A DNA stretch of 64,000 bases, from NCBI RefSeq assembly GCF_037975235.1, contig NZ_CP150241.1, positions 1,116,001 through 1,180,000 on the forward strand, in the 5' to 3' direction. This stretch comes from Paenibacillus sp. FSL R5-0341. GTDB lineage: Bacteria; Bacillota; Bacilli; Paenibacillales; Paenibacillaceae. A model generated the notes under the pieces. The model had not been told where the DNA came from, made no database searches, and was given only the letters and a program-made list of their open reading frames with translations. How positions within the stretch are numbered: the stretch's first letter is position 1; each line of letters opens with the position of its first letter. A program made the translations under genes and the position numbers. Of the stretch, positions 62,548 to 64,000 are shown piece after piece.

Positions 62548-64000
62548 ATGTCTTTTAAAGTGGCGTTTATCGGGGCAGGAAGTATCGGATTTACACGGGG
62601 ATTGTTAAGGGATTTGCTCACGGTACCCGAGTTTAACAACATTGAAATTGCGTTCTGTGATATTAGCCAGCACAATCTGGACATGGTGACTGAGCTGTGT
62701 CAGCGGGATATCCGTGAGAATGGATTGAATATTCAGATTCAGCCGACAACAGATCGTAAAGAAGCGTTGAAAGATGCGAAGTATGTGCTGTGTACGATTC
62801 GTGTCGGGGGACTGGAAGCATTTGCAACCGATGTGGACATTCCACTGAAATATGGGGTAGACCAATGTGTCGGCGATACGCTGTGTGCAGGTGGCATTAT
62901 GTATGGACAACGGGGAATCGCCGAGATGCTGGATATCTGTAAAGATATTCGTGAACAGAGCGCACCGGATGTGCTGCTCTTGAACTATTCCAATCCGATG
63001 GCGATGCTGACATGGGCTTGCAACAAGTACGGCGGTGTACGGACAATCGGACTGTGTCATGGCGTACAGCATGGTCATCATCAGATTGCGGAAGCTTTTG
63101 GTTTGAATAAGAGTGAAGTGGATATTGTCTGTGCCGGCATCAACCATCAGACCTGGTATATCCAGGCTTCTCATGAGGGCAAAGACCTTACAGGTGATCT
63201 GCTCGAAGCCTTCGAGAAACATCCGGAGTACAGCCGCACTGAGAAAGTGCGGATCGATATGCTGCGCCGCTTCGGATACTACAGTACGGAATCGAATGGT
63301 CATCTGAGTGAATATGTGCCATGGTACCGCAAACGTCCGGAAGAGATCAACGACTGGATCGACCTCGGCAACTGGATCAATGGAGAGACGGGTGGATATT
63401 TGCGTGTGTGTACCGAGGGGCGCAACTGGTTCGAGACTGATTTTCCAAACTGGATGAAGGATGAACCGATGCAATTCATTCCGGAAAAACGAGGCGAGGA
63501 GCACGGTTCATACATTATTGAAGGGCTGGAGACGGGACGTGTCTATCGCGGACATTTCAATACCGTTAACAATGGAGTCATCTCTAACCTGCCGGACGAT
63601 GCAATCATAGAAGCACCGGGATATGTGGATCGCAATGGCATCTCCATGCCGCATGTAGGCGATCTGCCACTTGGACCAGCCGCGGTATGTAATGTGAGCA
63701 TTTCCGTGCAACGTCTTGCCGTTGAAGCAGCGGTGAAAGGAGACGACAAGTTACTTCGTCAGGCGTTCATGATGGACCCGCTCGTGGGTGCCGTATGTAA
63801 TCCGAAAGAGATCTGGCAGATGGTCGACGAGATGCTAGTTGCACAGGCCCAGTGGTTGCCACAGTATGGTGATGCTATCGCTGCCGCAGAAGCGAGACTC
63901 GCTGCTGGAAATCTTATTCCAACGAAGGAATATGAAGGTGCTGCGCGTCTCAAGGTGAAAACCGTTGAAGAGATGCAGCAGGATCGCGATGCTGCCAACA
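62548..64000 (+). CDS. GH4-family NAD-dependent glycosidase (3' end outside window)
   Basis: At least 484 residues of a GH4 glycosidase are visible and the frame is still open at the window end. The NAD-binding GAGSIGF is at residues 9-15, NYSNPM near 146-151, the metal-binding Cys-His in LCHGVQHG at 170-171, and GINHQTW near 197. GH4 enzymes use NAD and a divalent metal by an oxidation-elimination mechanism. The motif after Cys-His is Gly-Val; from memory alpha-galactosidases have CHSV and alpha-galacturonidases CHEV, so the sugar is not settled. TAGGGGAGGA precedes the ATG. Confidence 0.9.
   Translation, partial: MSFKVAFIGAGSIGFTRGLLRDLLTVPEFNNIEIAFCDISQHNLDMVTELCQRDIRENGLNIQIQPTTDRKEALKDAKYVLCTIRVGGLEAFATDVDIPLKYGVDQCVGDTLCAGGIMYGQRGIAEMLDICKDIREQSAPDVLLLNYSNPMAMLTWACNKYGGVRTIGLCHGVQHGHHQIAEAFGLNKSEVDIVCAGINHQTWYIQASHEGKDLTGDLLEAFEKHPEYSRTEKVRIDMLRRFGYYSTESNGHLSEYVPWYRKRPEEINDWIDLGNWINGETGGYLRVCTEGRNWFETDFPNWMKDEPMQFIPEKRGEEHGSYIIEGLETGRVYRGHFNTVNNGVISNLPDDAIIEAPGYVDRNGISMPHVGDLPLGPAAVCNVSISVQRLAVEAAVKGDDKLLRQAFMMDPLVGAVCNPKEIWQMVDEMLVAQAQWLPQYGDAIAAAEARLAAGNLIPTKEYEGAARLKVKTVEEMQQDRDAAN

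Overview
The window looks like chromosomal DNA of an endospore-forming, plant-polysaccharide-degrading Firmicute, most probably Paenibacillus. This is inferred from gene content: a GerA-type germinant receptor operon, a CotH/CotB-like spore coat pair, a YesM/YesN-type two-component system beside an LplB/YtcP-type sugar transporter, a GH6-CBM3 cellulase, a PL11 rhamnogalacturonan lyase, many strong AGGAGG ribosome binding sites and GC near 50%. No rRNA, tRNA, CRISPR array or prophage was seen.

Layout. 0-4.6 kb: the end of an unknown gene, a small membrane protein, and a leftward gerB-gerA-gerC germination operon. 4.8-7.9 kb: a beta-hydroxyacid dehydrogenase, a NERD-domain protein and an orphan lipoprotein. 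8-14.7 kb: sensor kinase, AraC-type response regulator and a carbohydrate ABC importer, with a catabolite-repression (cre) site in front of the importer. 15-27.4 kb: a tellurium-resistance-type (Ter) stress island. It opens with a textbook ECF sigma-W-like promoter, then TerB, three TerD paralogues and a two-domain TerA-like protein. After a terminator comes a five-gene biosynthetic module (TIM-barrel C-C lyase, two phosphoribosyltransferases, HAD phosphatase, ATP-grasp), then an XpaC-like/TelA pair. No TerC is present.

27.6-29.8 kb: a divergent spore-coat pair, a CotB-like protein with eight 13-residue Cys-Cys/His repeats and a CotH-type kinase. 30-33.7 kb: a heterodimeric BmrCD-type drug exporter preceded by a 23-codon leader peptide and an overlapping hairpin. 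34-40 kb: a cytoplasmic 5'-nucleotidase/cyclic phosphodiesterase divergent from a phosphonate importer (phnDCEE), with Pho-box-like hexamers between them. 40.5-42.1 kb: an IS3-family element with a broken transposase, and a symmetric four-copy repeat. 42-45 kb: a large secreted multidomain protein.

45-52.6 kb: a small sigma factor diverging from an OmpR-type regulator, a kinase and a membrane-anchored propeller-like protein, followed by a MacAB-like ABC efflux system. The regulator promoter and the transporter promoter share the same repeated 10-bp motif, which suggests one regulon. 53-58.6 kb: the GH6 cellulase and PL11 lyase, each with a long leader and a cre-like site. 58.7-64 kb: a WYL regulator with a perfect operator in front of a peptidase-E-like gene, a histidine phosphatase, an AraC regulator and a GH4 glycosidase that runs off the window.

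All functional statements come from reading sequence motifs and remembered family knowledge; no database search was run.
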